A DNA stretch of 64,000 nt, taken from positions 463,874,867-463,938,866 of the forward strand of contig NC_133666.1 of assembly GCF_037893015.1 (NCBI RefSeq), read 5' to 3'. Position numbers and translations under genes: made by a program. The notes under the pieces are model-generated. The model made no database searches and was not told where the DNA came from. It was given only the letters and a program-made list of their open reading frames with translations. This DNA comes from Macrotis lagotis (lineage: Eukaryota > Chordata > Mammalia > Peramelemorphia > Peramelidae). Shown here piece by piece: positions 1 to 10,984 of the stretch (the stretch's first letter is position 1; each line of letters starts with the position of its first letter).

Positions 1-63
1 AAAACTCCAAATGGAGTTATAAAGAGCTGGACATGATTGAAAGAACTGGACAGCAACAAAGAA
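1..63 (+). mobile_element. 3' end of a long-type SINE, cut by the window edge
   Basis: The first bases carry the terminal part of the long-type SINE (CCAAATGGAGTTATAAAGAG, then a GACATGATTGAA block and a CAACAAA tail). The head lies outside the window. Confidence 0.7.
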
Positions 64-309
64 GTCCATAAATACATTGACAACCACAGGAGAAATCAAG
101 TATTCATTAGAAAATTCAACCTTACTTCAATGTATAATTCTCTGTATAATAACTGCTACTACCAAATTAAATAGATCTTTTTTTTAACAAGATGAATTTA
201 TAAATTATCTAATATGCTATCCTACTTTTATCCTTGAATTTAGATTCTAATTTTTTTCAAACTAAGTTCAAGACTAAGAGGTTAACATACATAAATCGAT
301 TTAGAAGCA

Positions 310-452
310 TTTTTTCTTTTTTTTTTTTTTTTTGGTTTTTACAAGGTAATAGGATTAAGTGCCTTGCCCAAGGTCACTTAGCTAAGTAAGTATAACTTAG
401 GTCCTCCCAACTCCAGGACAGGGCTCTATCCACTGCAACAACTAGTTGTCTC
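310..452 (-). mobile_element. Short-type tRNA-derived SINE
   Basis: Minus-strand copy with its A-tail visible as a T-run at 310-333, then GGTTTTTACAAGGTAATAGG, TTGCCCAAGGTCAC and a degraded tRNA-like head ending near 452. It is well diverged from the younger copies in the window. Confidence 0.75.
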
Positions 453-484
453 AAATTTAAGAGCATTCTTAAGATATAATCACT

Positions 485-561
485 ATATACATACAATACA
501 TATACATATACATACATATATATATATATATATATACATACATACACACACACACACACAC
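485..561. repeat. TA/CATA/CA compound microsatellite
   Basis: A run of TACATA, then (TA)n, then (CA)n. It accounts for the Tyr/Val/Cys-rich open frames crossing it. Confidence 0.9.
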
Positions 562-857
562 AAATTTGGAAAGAAAATTTAAGAAAAAAATACCTTGAAG
601 AACAGAGACACAGGAGGGATAAAAAAACCTGCCAATCTGACAGATTTTGCTGAAAATGAAGGGAAGAAAAATACCCAAAGAAATATACAAAACTAAAAAT
701 AAGAAGAAATAAATAACAATAGTGTTGAGTAACTCACAGGAAGAAATAAGAGGGAAGGGAGGCAGAAATTCTACTTATGGTTTGAGGTTACATATATTAA
801 TGCATAAAGTACATTTCATTAAAAAAAGAGGGACTTGAAATTTTGAATACTGTTCTT

Positions 858-1080
858 ATTTTATTCAGTCATGTGCAACTCTTTCATGGGTTTTACTGAC
901 AAAGGTAATGGAGTGGTGTGTGATCCCTTCCCTAGTTCATTTTACACATAAGGAAACTGAGGCAAAAGGGTTAAGTGACTTGCCCAGAGCCACACAATTA
1001 GAAAGTATTTGAGGCTATATTTGATGTTGGAAGATGGATCTCCCTGACTTTAGGCTTAGAACTCTATTCACTAAACCATG
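858..1080 (-). mobile_element. Long-type SINE
   Basis: Reverse copy: TTCAGTCATGTGCAACTCTT, TTCATTTTACACATAAGGAA, AAGTGACTTGCCCAGAGCCA and a degraded head. The order matches the other minus-strand long copies at 6,190, 7,730 and 9,885. Confidence 0.75.
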
Positions 1081-1194
1081 TAGTATAGATATCTCGGATA
1101 TCAAAGAAGCCTTCTAAGAGAAGACTCATAGTTGGAATATTATTATGGAAGAGCATACTTTCTTTAAAAAATTTTTTTTAAATTATAAACAATC

Positions 1195-2012
1195 ACTAGA
1201 AGTAATACTATTTGTCAAAAAGTTCTATACCTTGGAGAGAATGTGGGAAAACTGGAACACCAATGCATTGTAAACTGGTCCAACTTTTCAGGAGAGCAAT
1301 CTGGAACTATGCACAAAGGGCAACAACAATACCATTAATAGGGCTGCATCCCAAAGAGATCACAAAAAAGGGTTAAAATCTCACATGTACAAAAATATTT
1401 TTAGCAGCTCTTTTCCTAGAGGCAAGGAATTGGAAATTGAGAGAATGCCCATCAACTTGGAGAATGATTGAATAAACTGTGGAAAATGAATGTGATGGAA
1501 CACTTTGTTCTTTAAGAAATCATGAGGGATGAGACTTCAGAAAACCCTGGAAAGACTTGCATGAACCAATGCTGAGTGAAGTGAGGAAAACCAGAAGAAT
1601 ACTGCACCCATTAACAGAAACATTGTGTGATGATCAACTATGATGAACTTGTTCATTTCAGCAGTACAATAATCAAAGACAAATCTAAAAGACTTGTGAT
1701 AGAAAATATCATCCAAATACTTGTGATGAAAAATATCATTCAAATATAAAGAAGGAACTCTGGAGGTCAAATGCAGACCAAAGCTTGCTATCTTCAATTT
1801 TTAAAAAGTTATCTTTTGTATTATGCTTTTTTCTAATTTTTTCTCCATTTTGATTTGATTCTTCTTTTACAACATGATTAAAGTATATCTATGTTTAGCA
1901 TAGTTATACATGTAGAGGGAAGGGAAGGAGAAAAATGTGAAACTTAAAAACTTGCAAAAGTTTTTTGTTGAAAACTATGGCTACAATAAATAAAAATTTG
2001 TTTAAAAAATTA
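1195..2012 (+). mobile_element. Old LINE-1 3' end (ORF2 C-terminus and 3' UTR)
   Basis: Sense-strand L1 remnant. It holds the end of ORF2 in decayed form (GAATGTGGGAAAACTGGAAC, CTGCATCCCAAAGAGATCAC, then a GCAAGGAATTGGAAATTGAG / ATGCCCATCAACT block) followed by the 3' UTR and an AATAAATAAAAA tail near 2,000. ORF2 encodes endonuclease and reverse transcriptase; only its extreme C-terminal part is here and it has many stops. The same module recurs at 10,360, 18,530, 31,350 and 55,396. Confidence 0.8.
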
Positions 2013-2171
2013 TATACTTAAGTGGAAATCCAAAACCTGGAAAGAAGGGAAACATGGAAAATGGATCTGAATATGAATAAAAGAGAAATAAAACCAAGAT
2101 CACTGTGAGAACTGGTGGAAAAGATGGATTTCAAGTTCCTAATTTAAATCATCAAATTAGGAAGGAATAGG

Positions 2172-2438
2172 AGGCCATTGTGGTATAGTGGATAATCAAT
2201 GGATTTGAAGTCAGAGGATCTATATCTGCCCTGGTTCTACATTTACTAACCGTGCTACCTTGGCCAAGTATTTTCACTGCTTTCAACCTGTTTCCTCATT
2301 TCTATAAATAGGGATCATATCCTTATTTGCACCATCTACCTTAAGGGATAGCTGTGATGTGCAAACAAGTTATTTATATAAAACACTTTTTAAACCTTGG
2401 AGTCCCTCAATAAATGTCAGTTATAATTATCATCATTA
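2172..2438 (+). mobile_element. MIR element, nearly full length
   Basis: Head TGGTATAGTGGATAATCAAT, core with TTTCCTCATTTCTATAAATA, and the CTCAATAAATGTCAGTTATA 3' end shared with L2. All blocks are in the canonical MIR order. Confidence 0.85.
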
Positions 2439-2944
2439 GAGTGATGGGAGTAAGGGGCCATCTTATTTATGTTTGTATCTCTCCCAGCACCTGGCTTGAT
2501 GCACTGCTCACAGCAGTCGCATAGCTGTTTGTCATATAAATGGGAGACTTTTCCCAAACTACCCAAACATCTGCTACAAATCTCTCCTTCCACTAAATAG
2601 AGCATCTCATAAATTCCTGACTTGTCCTGCTGACAGTTTCATCTCTCAGAAAGTTGATGAAGCAATAAGGGAACTGCTACCTCAGACTTAATTCTGACCA
2701 ACAAGCAGGAACAGAGTTGGTGAAGTGGAAGGGACAGAACCTTGGAGGAAGTGACCATGTCATTTCATAGTTTCTAAAAGCACAGTGAGAATATGCTAGA
2801 CGTAAATGAATGTGTGCACCTCAAGTTTTAGATTCAAAAATGAAAGAATAACCCTTTATTCCATGGCTCTAAAATGGCTAATAATGTAAGTCACAAGTGA
2901 AATACACAGTGGCTAAATATTGGTGGGGCTAAACCTAGTTCAGT
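2439..2944. other. Unassigned stretch
   Basis: No recognisable repeat body, gene or RNA. It contains short open frames only. An ancient unrecognised repeat is possible. Confidence 0.3.
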
Positions 2945-3228
2945 TCAATTTAATAAACATGAAGCATCTACACTAGTTTAGTTCTAAGGTTACAAAAAGA
3001 GAGGCAAAGGCATTTCTCTGCCCTCAAGGAGCTTACAATTAAAAATGGGAAACAAAATGCAAACAAATATATACAAAGTAAGCTATGTGCAGGATAAAGA
3101 GGAAATAATGAAAAAAAAAGGAAAGCAATGAAATTAAGAATTAATTATCTGGCATTATTTAAGGCTTACTGTAGAAAGTGGAATTTTAATTGGGACTTAA
3201 AGGAGGTCAGGGAAATCATTAAAATATA
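2945..3228 (+). repeat. Ancient mammalian interspersed repeat (family not resolved)
   Basis: Contains AATAAACATGAAGCATCTAC, CCCTCAAGGAGCTTACAATT and a TACAAAGTAAGCTATGTGCA block, then TTTAATTGGGACTTAAAGGA. The same ordered blocks recur near 7,490, 15,270, 30,262 and 59,578, so this is a dispersed family. I cannot name it with confidence. Confidence 0.6.
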
Positions 3229-3235
3229 ATTGGGA

Positions 3236-3363
3236 GGGGTGGCTAGGTAGTGCAGTGGATAAAGCACCTGGGTTCAAATCCGGTCTCAGACACTTAATAA
3301 TTATCTAGCTGTGTGGCCTTGGGCAAGCCACTTAACCCCATTTGCCTTGCAAAAAAACCCTAA

Positions 3364-3408
<45 letters not shown>
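3236..3408 (+). mobile_element. Short-type SINE with (AAT)n tail
   Basis: Starts GGGGTGGCTAGGTAGTGCAG and ends CCTTGCAAAAAAACCCTAAA. The tail has expanded into about 15 AAT units at 3,363-3,408. It abuts another copy directly. Confidence 0.9.
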
Positions 3409-3410
3409 TG

Positions 3411-3547
3411 GGAGGGTGGCTAGGTGGCATAGTGGATAGAGCACCAGGAATACCTGAGTTCAAATATGGCCTCAGACACTTAATAATTACCTAGCTGTGT
3501 GGCCTTGGGGAATTCACCTAACCCCATTGCCTTGCAAAAACCTAAAT
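3411..3547 (+). mobile_element. Short-type SINE, tandem with the previous copy
   Basis: GGAGGGTGGCTAGGTGGCAT through GCCTTGCAAAAACCTAAATA. Its A-rich tail leads straight into the hexanucleotide array that follows, which suggests the array grew from the tail. Confidence 0.9.
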
Positions 3548-3552
3548 ATATA

Positions 3553-3672
3553 GAGATAGATGGAGATGGAGATGGAGATGGAGAGGATGGAGATGGAGAT
3601 GAAGATGATGGAGATGGAGATGGAGATGGAGATGGAGATGGAGATGGAGATGGAGATGGAGGGGGGAGGGGG
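3553..3672. repeat. (GATGGA)n hexanucleotide microsatellite
   Basis: About 20 units of GATGGA with a few GATGAA variants, ending in GGGGGGAGGGGGA. Read on the minus strand it gives an artefactual Ser-Pro repeat peptide. Confidence 0.95.
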
Positions 3673-3788
3673 AGATAAATATAAAATTGGGAAATAGTTA
3701 ACAAAATAAATTTTAAAAAATCAAACAGATAAGATTATCATGTAGGATTCAGAGGTGTGCTGGAGCCAGTTTTAATAGATGATTGTAG

Positions 3789-3947
3789 GGGGCAGATAAG
3801 TGGCGAAGTGGATAGAGCGCGGGCCCAGGAGTCAGAAGTACCTGAGTTCAAATCCGGCCTCAGACGCTTAAATAATTACCTAGCTGTGTGACCTTGGGCA
3901 AGCCACTTAACCCCACTGCCTTGCAAAAAAAATTCTTAAAAAAAAAA
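3789..3947 (+). mobile_element. Short-type SINE
   Basis: GGGGGCAGATAAGTGGCGAA head, GAGTTCAAATCCGGCCTCAG box-B-like motif, TGCCTTGCAAAAAAAATTCT tail. Confidence 0.9.
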
Positions 3948-4009
3948 CAGATGATTGCTAAATTTTCAGTGTGAGCATTTACAACTCTGCAATCAGGATC
4001 CTTTTGCAG

Positions 4010-4198
4010 TTTGATGATGGTGTTTGTCTTTTGTTCTCGAAGACCATGATCAGTGAGATGATGCTATAACTAGACTATGAATTGGAGATGAGTAAAGGTG
4101 TAAGGGGCTGAATCATCAACCTCACTTTATCCTCCAGTCATATGGGTTCAATGGTCAAATATGAATCAGAATACCTGAGATGACCCTGAATATTTTTA
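4010..4198 (-). mobile_element. RTE-tailed SINE
   Basis: Reverse copy of the element also seen forward at 26,740, 32,985 and 62,342. Matching blocks include TTGTTCTCGAAGACCATGAT, the TCACTTTATCCTCCAG segment and TGAATCAGAATACCTGAGAT. The tail class (RTE-mobilised) is inferred from memory of marsupial repeats. Confidence 0.6.
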
Positions 4199-4379
4199 AA
4201 GGGGGGGGGTTGTATCTAAAAAAAAGCTCAGACCAAACTGAAATTGAATCTAGAAATTAGAAAAGAGCTCCTTAGGTATCTCTGAAACAAAAAGAGAACC
4301 AAAGAACCAACCTGTATTTATATAGCAAATTGCTTTACAAGCATTCTTATTTAATTCTTACAGCAAACCAGAGATTTTT

Positions 4380-4535
4380 TTTTTTTGAGATGAGGGAACA
4401 CAGACTGAAGAAGTTAAGAGACTTGCCCAGGGTAACACAGCTAAACTAGTAAAAATCTCTGAGGATGAATTAAAACTCCAGTCTTCCTGACTACAAGTCC
4501 AACAACCATATTCACTTCACTGCCGATTTCTGCAT
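4380..4535 (-). mobile_element. Old SINE/MIR-type fragment
   Basis: GATGAGGGAACACAGACTGA followed by GACTTGCCCAGGGTAACACA and TCTTCCTGACTACAAGTCCA, the minus-strand order of a MIR or long-type SINE. Confidence 0.6.
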
Positions 4536-5168
4536 AAACAAAATAAGATTAAAGGATATGACAGCTGAAATACTTAACTCTTATCTCTCATTTGTGGGAA
4601 TTTTTCTTCAGATTAAAAAAAAACAGAACAAACACATTTAGAAATTAAAGACCAAGAAAGAAAAACAGATAACAAGTCCCTCTATGCTAGAAATAAATAC
4701 GTTCTTTAAATGAAGACTTTGAGTTCCCTGAGCCTTGATGAACAAATATCTCAAACTACCAAAAGTACTTAGAGATATAACTCGTGAACCTGTAGGTATT
4801 TTGAAGGAAATATGAAGAAGAAATACTGAAGACTAGAAATGTATTTTTGACTTTCAGGGAAAATATAATATTCCTGAAATATTCAATAATTCAACAAACA
4901 TTAGTCTAGAACCTACTTTCAAAACATGGTGATATCTTTTTTTATGTGATATAAGATATAATCCCTAATCTCATAGCATTTATTATTTAGAAAGGTTATA
5001 AGACATAAAATAATACAAAGTAGAATACAAGTGGTTAAAAAAGTACAAATTATTCTGATTAACTATGCACAGTCAAGAAAAGGAATGCACCTTCATCTAA
5101 ACCTTTCCAAACCACCTCCAATTTCAGGAGGAAGGTTGGACATTGGGAGTACCAAAAAAGTAAAGAGC
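4536..5168. other. Unassigned AT-rich stretch
   Basis: Nothing recognisable except a weak piece near 4,885-4,990 that may belong to the unnamed ancient repeat (AATAATTCAACAAACATTAG, TAATCTCATAGCATTTATTA). Confidence 0.3.
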
Positions 5169-5169
5169 A

Positions 5170-5335
5170 TACATAGACTTCTAGCTTGAGAGGTAGATGG
5201 GACCTAAAAGTTCAACTGGTACAGCCACCTCACTTCACAGAAAAGAAAACATAGACCCAAGAAGCTTGAGTGATTTGCCCAAATTCTTAGCAGAGATCAG
5301 TCCTCTTTCTTGTATTCTATGATGCTTTCTACCAA
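5170..5335 (-). mobile_element. MIR-like fragment
   Basis: AAAACATAGACCCAAGAAGC, GAGTGATTTGCCCAAATTCT and CAGTCCTCTTTCTTGTATTC keep the minus-strand MIR order at low similarity. Confidence 0.45.
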
Positions 5336-6188
5336 AGATTTGGAGTAATTAACTAACCAAGAAGGAAAAGCGGATACTCCTAAGGAGTTAAAAATCTAGA
5401 TGGAAGCCCACATGAAGTCCAAAGCATGTGTTCACAAATACAACTAGTCCAGAAGGATTTGAATCAGAAATTGAGTCGAAGAATAAATATTTGGTCCAAA
5501 GTTCAACAGGACCAGATTTCAATCTGAAACGAGTTCAGGAAAAACACCAATGGAAAGGAAAAAAACGTGAGCCACTAGCAACTGAGAATTTACATATGAA
5601 GAAAGACTATCTGGAATCCAGAGAAAGAAATAAAAAAATAAAATATATATATACACACATACACACCTAGTATATAATACATATATACACGTATATATTT
5701 AGGAGAGGAAAGGGAAAAAAATTACACGATAATTTTGTTATATATTTGAAAGGAATAGCAAATTATGCATAATAGATTTACAATTTTGTATGCAATTATC
5801 TTTTTTATAGTACTATTTTATGGAAATGGTTGTTTTATTCCATAAATTAAAAGTTTAAAAAATTTAAAGAATTTGTCAGACATTCTTTTATGGTTATAGC
5901 AGGATAACTGTGCATCTTCCTTGGCTCAGCTCCCATCTTTCAGTTTACAAAAATTAGGAGAAGGCTTTCTGGAAAAGGCATCATGTGGTCTGAGTCCTAA
6001 AGAAAAGTAAATTTTCAAGAGGCATAATTGAAGAAAGGAATGAGGCATGAGGAACAACACAAAACTGAGACAGGTGAGTAAGAACATTTTGGCTAGAGCA
6101 CAGACCACAGAAAGGGTTGTTTGAAGCAAGTCAGGGTGCACCAACAATAGGACACAGGACAGAAAACAGGAAGGAAACCTTCAGACTA
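5336..6188. other. Unassigned stretch with an 80-codon open frame
   Basis: 5,428-5,670 (plus strand) is open for 80 codons and Lys/Glu-rich. I do not recognise it, and it ends in a TATACACACA simple repeat. 5,930-6,180 resembles the purine-rich half of the unnamed ancient repeat. No splice or promoter context supports a gene. Confidence 0.3.
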
Positions 6189-6189
6189 T

Positions 6190-6442
6190 CTTGTCTAATT
6201 TTTTCAGAAGTCAGTTAAGTCCTGTGAGACTTTTCATGACCCCATTGGGGGTTTCCATGGTAAAGATAATGCAGTAGTTTGCAATTTTCTTCTCCAGCTC
6301 ATTTGACAAATAAGGGAACTGAGGAAACCAAGGTTAAGTGACTTGTCCAGGGTCATACAGCTAGCATGTGTCTGAGGTCACATTTAAACTCAGAAAAAAA
6401 TGTCTTCTTGATTCCAGGACTAACACCTAGCTGCCCAACTCT
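6190..6442 (-). mobile_element. Long-type SINE
   Basis: CATGACCCCATTGGGGGTTT, TTCTTCTCCAGCTCATTTGA, TTAAGTGACTTGTCCAGGGT and ACACCTAGCTGCCCAACTCT in minus-strand order; near full length. Confidence 0.85.
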
Positions 6443-7004
6443 TTCATTACATAGTTCCAGAAATTGAACCTTGGGATGTTATCACAAAAGGACTACATAG
6501 GCCATCTATAACAAGCTGCCATTTTCTATCCCCTCACTCTTTACACTCTGGCCTCCAATTTTATCATTCCATCAAAACTACTCTCTCCCGTGTTACAAAT
6601 GATTTCTTACTGTCAAATTCAAATTGTCTTTTCTCGATCCTCATTCTCACTGACCTCTGCAGTCTTTGACACTGTTATCACTTTCACTCTTTTTTTTCTC
6701 TAGCTTTACAAGTCATCACTTTATCCTGCTTCTCTTCCTACCTATGTGGCCTCTCCTCTATTTCCTTTGTTGGACCCCTCCTCCGTCTCACACTCTCTGG
6801 AACTTAGGTTGTCCCACATGGCTTTGTCCTGAGTTTTCTTTTCTTCTTCCTTATACTACTTCATCTGGTGATCTTATTAGTTTCCAAGGATTTAATTACC
6901 ACTACTACCATTCTCAAATCTATCCTCTCTGCCACAACTTTTCTGCTGACCTCTAATCTCACATCTCCAACTGCCTTTCACTCACCTCAAAATGGATAGA
7001 CTTA

Positions 7005-7168
7005 GGGGCAGTTAGGTGACATAGTAGAGAGTACCAGCCCTGGAGTCAGGAGGTCCTGAGTTCAAATCCAGACTGAGACACTTAATACTTACATAGCTGT
7101 ATGACCATGGGTAAGTCACTTAACCCCACTGCCTTGCAAAAATTCAAAAAAAATGAAAAATAAATAGA
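7005..7168 (+). mobile_element. Short-type SINE inside L2
   Basis: GGGGCAGTTAGGTGACATAG through GCCTTGCAAAAATTCAAAAA. L2 sequence resumes on the far side (ACATAAACATCTTAAACTAA), so the SINE is younger than the L2. Confidence 0.9.
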
Positions 7169-7489
7169 TAAACATAAACATCTTAAACTAAACACTTCCA
7201 AAATTGAACTCATCCTTCCCTCTAACTCTTCCACTCCATTGCCACTACTATCTGCCCTATTATTTTAGTTCCTTAAACTAACAACCTAGGCTTCATCCTG
7301 GCACCTCCCAAATACCCCTCTTCCCTTATCCAAGCTGCTGCCAAAGTCTATCTCACCTTTGCAACATCTCTCAAGTATACCTCCTTCTCTCCTTTGACAC
7401 TGCCACCACCCTGGTGCAGGTGGTCTTCATCATCTCATGCCTAGATTATTACAATAGCTGCTGATGGGTCTGCCTACCTTGTTCACCCC

Positions 7490-8012
7490 CCCATCCAATC
7501 AATAAATCAATCGATAAACATCTGTTAAGTACCTATTAAGTTCTGGGAATACAAAAAGAGCAAAAGTCTGGTCTCTGTCCTAAAGGAACTTACAATGGAA
7601 CAGGGGTTATATAAGCAAATATATACAAAGTAAACTATATACAGGATAATCATGAAATAATTGAGAAGGGAAAGTAATAGAATTAAATGTGGTTGGGGAA
7701 GGTTTCTTCTGTCATTATTACTTCTGTGATGTTGTTCAATCATTACTGACTCTCTGTGACCCTATTTGGGGTTTCCTTGGCAAAAATACTGGAATAGTTT
7801 GCCATTTCCTTCTCCAGTTCATTTTACAGATGAAAACCTGAGGCAAACAGAGTTAAGTGACTTGCCAAGGGTCACATAGCCAGTAAGTGCCCAAGGTCAT
7901 ATTTGAACTCTGGAAAATAAGTCTTTCTGTCTCCAGGCCTGGCACTTTGTTCACTGTGCCACCTAGAAGGTAAGATTTTACTTGGGATTTAACGGAAATC
8001 CAAGCAAGTCAG
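7490..8012 (+). repeat. Unnamed ancient repeat, split by a SINE
   Basis: AATAAACATCTGTTAAGTAC, CCTAAAGGAACTTACAATGG and TATACAGGATAATCATGAAA match the blocks at 2,945. The continuation AAGATTTTACTTGGGATTTA is found after the long SINE at 7,730-7,970. Confidence 0.6.
7730..7970 (-). mobile_element. Long-type SINE
   Basis: TGTTGTTCAATCATTACTGA through CTGTGCCACCTAGAAGG, all blocks present in minus-strand order. It interrupts the unnamed ancient repeat. Confidence 0.88.
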
Positions 8013-8439
8013 CAGTTGTCCACCCTTCATTCAACCACTAGAGTGATTTCCTCAAAACACAGATAAGATCATGTCACACATTCCTTATTCAATAAACTTC
8101 AGTGGTTCCCAAAAACCTCCAGGATCAAAATGCTCTGTTTATTATTCAAAATTCTTCATAACCACCACATCCTCCCCACTTTTTCAATCTTCTTACACCC
8201 AATTCCTTGATACATATACTCTTAAATTCAGTGACACTGTACTTCTGACCATTTCACAAACAAGATAACTCTTAATTCTCAGTTCCAGACATAAATTATC
8301 TCTAGCTTTTCCCCAGGCCTGGATCACTTTCCCTCCTCCATTCTTCCTATTTAATTCCCTAGCTTCCTTAAAAATTCCATCTTTTACAGGAAGGCCAGAA
8401 GGAGAAATCCAGCTAACAGTTGAATCCATGAGTCTGGCA

Positions 8440-9068
8440 AGAGTGTGGTGGGCAGGACCAGAGAAAATATAGTTGATATTCTATATAGACATAATAGTTG
8501 AAAGCCAGGAGAAAATTGTCAAGAACAAGAACTTGAAGAAAAAGCAGAATAAGGTAATGGGCAGAATCAAGGAAGATAAACCCACAAAGGAGAAGGAAAA
8601 CTATCTTTCAAGGGACTAAGGAGAAAATGAAAAGAAAGGAAGCTAAATTATAGACTACTTTTTCTAGAATTCTGATGGTGAAAGGGAAGAGAAAAATGGG
8701 AGCCTGTTTGTGTTTGGAGAAAAGAATGACTAGACACCCAGGCCAAAGAAGAAGCTAATGAAGAAAAAGAAACTGTTATGTATGAGAGTAAAAAAGGAGA
8801 TAATTAATGGATCAAGGTCACAGGTGAAAGGATGAATCCTGGAAATAAACAGGATATCTACCTCAACCAAAAAGGCAAGAGAGTCTCAGAATCCCAAGCT
8901 TCAATCCAAGTGCTCTGGATTCCAATCCAAAAGATCTTTCCTGTCACTCTTTCCCAAACTGCTAGTGTCTTCACTATATCTTTTATTTTTTTAATTTGTG
9001 AAATAATACTAGTATTTCTACAACATAGAGTAAATAAGAATTGATGACTGCATGAGACTGCAAATCTA
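8440..9068. other. Unassigned stretch
   Basis: Purine-rich sequence to about 8,800, then mixed sequence. Overlapping 70-codon open frames on both strands at 8,832-9,076 look like chance. No repeat, promoter or RNA signature seen. Confidence 0.3.
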
Positions 9069-9069
9069 T

Positions 9070-9201
9070 TATGCACAACTTGTTATTTCTTTTAAATATA
9101 TATAAAGTTATCATGTAACTTTTTTGCCTTCACTTCTTTCCCACCTTTCCCCACACCCTAGAAATATCTGCCATTAGATAAAAATATGCATGCACGCACA
9201 T

Positions 9202-9235
<34 letters not shown>

Positions 9236-9884
9236 ATTATTCTATACATACTTCTATTAGTTTTCTGGATGGAGTAACAGATTCTTTGGTAGTTAATCTG
9301 GGCACTTATAACAGTCATAATGATTTAGTCACTCAAACTGCTTTTAAAACAATATTGCTATTACTATGTACAATGTTCTCTTGATTCTGTTATTTTTCCT
9401 CTTCATCATTCCTTGAAAGTCAATACATGTTTTTCTACAGTTTTTCTATTAGATTTCTTATAGCACAGTAACATTCTATCATGATTTTATACCACAACCT
9501 ATTTCACCATTCCCTAATTGACAGGTATTCCTACATCTAGTTCTTTGCCACCACAAAAGTGTAGCTATAAAAGTTTTTGGTATATAAAGATTCTTTCCCT
9601 TTTACCCTAATCATCTTTGGAAACAAGATTTAGTAATGATATTGCTGGATCAGGCCCAATCTAGGTCAAGACTGCTCTCCCAAATGGTTGGATCAGGACA
9701 TGGCTCCATCAAGAGTCAATTAGTGTTCCAATTTTTTCCACATCCTCTTCAAGGATTTGTCACTTTTCACTTTATTCATTTTAGTCAATCTGATAGGTGT
9801 CAAATGATACCACAAGCTTGTTTTAATATACCTTTCTCTAATCAATAATGATTTAGAGCATTTTCACTATATCATGCATTGGTC
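9070..9884 (-). mobile_element. Old L1 3' end with (GT)n microsatellite
   Basis: Minus-strand L1 module: CATTCCCTAATTGACAGGTA, TTCTTTGCCACCACAAAAGT and TTGCTGGATCAGGCCCAATC correspond to the ORF2 C-terminus / 3' UTR seen more clearly at 46,061 and 56,031. A (GT)13 run lies at 9,207-9,232. Confidence 0.65.
9207..9232. repeat. (GT)13 microsatellite
   Basis: Perfect dinucleotide run inside the minus-strand L1 remnant. Confidence 0.95.
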
Positions 9885-10135
9885 AATGTCTTTCAGTGAA
9901 GTCAAATTCTTTGTGACCCTACTTGGGATTTTCTTGGCAAAGACACTGAGGTGGACTGGCATTTCCTTCTCCAGTGCATTTTACAGATCAGGAAAACTGG
10001 GGCAACCAATGTGAAGTGACTTGCTTGGGGTAACAGAACAAATAAATGACTAAGGTCAGATATGAATTCAAAAAGATAAGACCTCCTGACTCCAGGTCTC
10101 TTGTCTATCCACTGTGCCACATAGCTGCCCATATC
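9885..10135 (-). mobile_element. Long-type SINE
   Basis: TGTGACCCTACTTGGGATTT, TTCCTTCTCCAGTGCATTTT, AAGTGACTTGCTTGGGGTAA and CACTGTGCCACATAGCTGCC; complete and fairly well preserved. Confidence 0.88.
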
Positions 10136-10359
10136 TTACATATACTGATCTGTATATATGCTGTCCATTACATTAGACTAGCCAGAGGGCAGAGGCTATT
10201 TTTGCTTTTTCTAAGGCTCCTTAGCAAAGGTCACATAGTAAGAAAGCTGATGCCTTTAAAAACTGAAACATTCAAACAAGATATCAATCCTAGGGCTAAG
10301 GAAGAGATTAACTAAAAATATGGAATTTTTCATGTAGTTGAAAATTCTGGTTTCTCTTA

Positions 10360-10980
10360 CAAAGTCTGCAAAAAGCCCATTACTAAAATTGGGAAAAGTC
10401 CTACATGTTCCAAAATATTTATAGCAGCTCTTTTTGTAGTGGCAAAGAATTGGAAATTGAAGGGATGCCCATCAATTGGAGAATGGCTAAATAAGTTATG
10501 GTACATGAAAACTAAGGACTATTATTGTTCTATGTGAAACCATAAATGGCTGGACTCTAGAGAAGTGTGGAATGACTTGAAGGATCTGATGCTGAACAAA
10601 GGGAGTAGAATCAAGAGAACAATGTACACAACAACAACATTATGAGATGAACAACTTGATGGAAGCGGCTCCTCTTGACAGTCCAGAGAGCTAGGACAAC
10701 TATATTTGACTAGTTATGGACTATATTATCCCCAACCAGAGGAAGAAAAACAAAACACACAGAAAAAAACCCAAATCTGATGAATACTTTATAAAAATTA
10801 TCTCTTATGTATCTCTTTCCTTTAATTCTAATTCTTCATGCCAATAATTACTAAGTTGAAAATATGTTGGGAAAAATATAGAGTGGGAAGGGAGGGTGGA
10901 TGGAAATTTTGTAACTTGGAAACATGCATGTACAAATGGATGAAAATAAATAAATAAATACATTTTTAAGATTAAAAAAA
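10360..10980 (+). mobile_element. L1 3' end
   Basis: CAGCTCTTTTTGTAGTGGCA, AATTGGAAATTGAAGGGATG and the ATCAATTGGAGAATGGCTAA block give the ORF2 end. The 3' UTR runs to AAAATAAATAAATAAATACA. It is younger-looking than the copy at 1,195 but has stops throughout. Confidence 0.82.
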
Positions 10981-10984
10981 TAGG

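Larger units (their letters stand above)
6480..8432 (+). mobile_element. L2 LINE, 3' half, interrupted by younger elements
   Basis: Sense-strand L2. The reverse-transcriptase C-terminal region and downstream part are recognisable: CTGCCACCACCCTGGTGCAG, CTAGATTATTACAATAGCTG (the Leu-Asp-Tyr-Tyr-Asn-Ser region), and CAATAAACTTCAGTGGTTCC. The L2 is split by a short SINE (7,005-7,168), by an ancient repeat (7,490-8,010), and by a long SINE inside that repeat. Stops in all frames show it is long dead. Confidence 0.75.

Noticed and set aside
3480-3704. Ser-Pro repeat peptide
   Set aside because: It is translated from the GATGGA microsatellite.
5428-5670. 80-codon Lys/Glu-rich frame as a small gene
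   Set aside because: No family recognised, it runs into a TATACACA simple repeat, and A-rich DNA readily gives Lys/Glu-rich chance frames.
6666-6956. 96-codon plus-strand frame rich in Ser/Leu/Phe
   Set aside because: It lies within L2 and is out of frame with the L2 protein; it does not resemble an independent gene.
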